From Aminivibrio sp. (GTDB lineage Bacteria > Synergistota > Synergistia > Synergistales > Aminobacteriaceae), in NCBI RefSeq assembly GCF_016756745.1, contig NZ_JAESIH010000055.1, forward strand, positions 62,001-126,000: a stretch of DNA of 64,000 nucleotides, given 5' to 3'. A program made the position numbers and the translations under genes. Shown in pieces: positions 63,337 through 64,000 of this stretch. The first letter of the stretch is position 1; each line of letters starts with the position of its first letter. The notes beneath the pieces are model-generated. The model was not told where the DNA came from and ran no database searches. It saw only the letters and a list, made by a program, of their open reading frames with translations.

Positions 63337-64000
63337 GCGCCTTGATCCGGGCAGTCGTCTGGGGTGCCAACGGCATGGCTGGAGGGGAGGTCCTGAGGAT
63401 TCTCGCGGGACATCCTTTCATACAAGTGGAAGGGGCAGTTTCGCGGAGCCGGTCCGGCCAGCCGGTCCGGCATACCCACCCCCATCTCCGTGGGAGTTTT
63501 CCGGAACTGGCTTTCTGCAGCCCCGAGGAAGGAAAGGCCATTGCCGCGGATATTGCCTTCCTGGCTCTTCCCCACGGGACATCCGCCCCCCTGATCCGGG
63601 AATGCCTCGACAGGGGAATGAAGGTGGCCGACCTTTCCGGGGACGTCCGCCTCAGGAATCCGGTGGATTTTGAAAAATGGTACGGTTCGGCTCCTCCCTT
63701 TCCCGAGCTGCTGGATAAAGCGGTCTACGGCCTTCCGGAACTGTACCGGGAGAAGCTGAAGGGAGCGGACCTGGCCAGCGGCGTAGGATGCAACGCGTCC
63801 TGCTCCATCCTCGGACTGTACCCCCTGGCCCGGGCCGGGCTGATCGGCGACGTGAGGATCGAGGTCCGGGTGGGCTCCTCCGAGGCAGGGGCAACGCCCA
63901 CCGCCGGGAGTCACCATCCCTTCCGGAGCCGGGCCCTGAGGGTGTACGAACCCTTCCGCCACAGGCACCTTGCGGAGATCCTCCAGGAACTGAACCTCTC
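63333..64000 (+). CDS. lysY: LysY-type LysW-aminoadipyl/glutamyl-phosphate reductase, 5' part
   Basis: The first 222 residues of an ArgC/LysY-type reductase, cut by the window end. The NADP loop GANGMAGGEVLRIL is at 11-24. The catalytic cysteine (about C153) lies in GVGCNASCSILGLYPL, where GCNA is the LysY form and ArgC enzymes usually have GCYPT. The HHPFR region near the end fits the active-site histidine segment. It reduces the LysW-linked acyl phosphate to a semialdehyde. The rest of the operon (kinase, aminotransferase, hydrolase) should lie downstream. Confidence 0.9.
   Translation, partial: MSALIRAVVWGANGMAGGEVLRILAGHPFIQVEGAVSRSRSGQPVRHTHPHLRGSFPELAFCSPEEGKAIAADIAFLALPHGTSAPLIRECLDRGMKVADLSGDVRLRNPVDFEKWYGSAPPFPELLDKAVYGLPELYREKLKGADLASGVGCNASCSILGLYPLARAGLIGDVRIEVRVGSSEAGATPTAGSHHPFRSRALRVYEPFRHRHLAEILQELNL

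Overview
The window is a GC-rich, densely coded bacterial chromosome segment with many 1-4 nt gene overlaps, strong GGAGG ribosome sites and few long gaps. The gene mix points to an anaerobic, amino-acid-fermenting Gram-negative bacterium, and I would guess a member of the Synergistota. The pointers are indolepyruvate:ferredoxin oxidoreductase, a tripartite tricarboxylate-type transporter, cobamide synthesis, a LysW carrier-protein pathway and an outer-membrane exporter. This assignment is inference. No rRNA, tRNA, CRISPR array or transposase gene was seen.

Layout. 1-8.7 kb is a cobamide late-assembly island: cobS (partial), cobT, cobU, threonine-phosphate decarboxylase, cbiB, pduX and cobQ on the minus strand, a dodecin, then cobO and cobB on the plus strand. 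Together they cover corrin adenosylation, side-chain amidation, aminopropanol-phosphate supply and nucleotide-loop assembly. 8.7-15.8 kb holds rpoD, an unknown gene coupled to cheV, a MATE exporter, a YyaL-like thioredoxin-domain protein and a HAD phosphatase. 16-20.1 kb is a tctCBA-type operon whose binding-protein gene has lost its 5' end. 20.2-23.8 kb holds iorAB, a small secreted-protein gene interrupted by an in-frame TGA, and a YefM-YoeB toxin-antitoxin pair with an operator-like promoter. 23.9-30.4 kb is the addBA recombination pair. 30.8-36 kb holds a secreted MEMO1-family protein, a DUF3160 protein and a YitT-family protein. 36.4-44.3 kb holds a RemB-like gene with gyrB, two alcohol dehydrogenases, kduD, a dehydrogenase remnant, an EamA transporter and an IclR regulator. 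44.4-51 kb is a complete pstSCAB-phoU-phoB-phoR phosphate regulon. 51.2-53.1 kb holds an Asp/Glu racemase-family gene and a metallophosphoesterase. 53.2-59.2 kb is a four-gene cluster that looks like a polysaccharide synthesis and export machine. 59.7-61.8 kb holds a sodium symporter and a class II aldolase. 62.3-64 kb starts a lysW-lysX-lysY operon.

Two observations stand out. First, six copies of a dispersed, highly structured repeat lie in or at the edges of intergenic gaps. Three copies are exactly 165 bp, share CCTAAATCC-type terminal inverted repeats and are nearly identical. Two of these are flanked by perfect 5-bp direct duplications, so this is a non-autonomous transposable element (MITE) family. 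Three longer copies (235-283 bp) carry variable internal modules. Second, the 53.2-59.2 kb cluster combines a processive family-2 glycosyltransferase, a TackOD1-type zinc domain joined to a degenerate GGDEF domain, an HlyD-type adaptor, and a TolC-like protein fused to a TIM-barrel, glycosidase-like domain. The last gene is out of frame with its own start and signal peptide at a seven-T tract.
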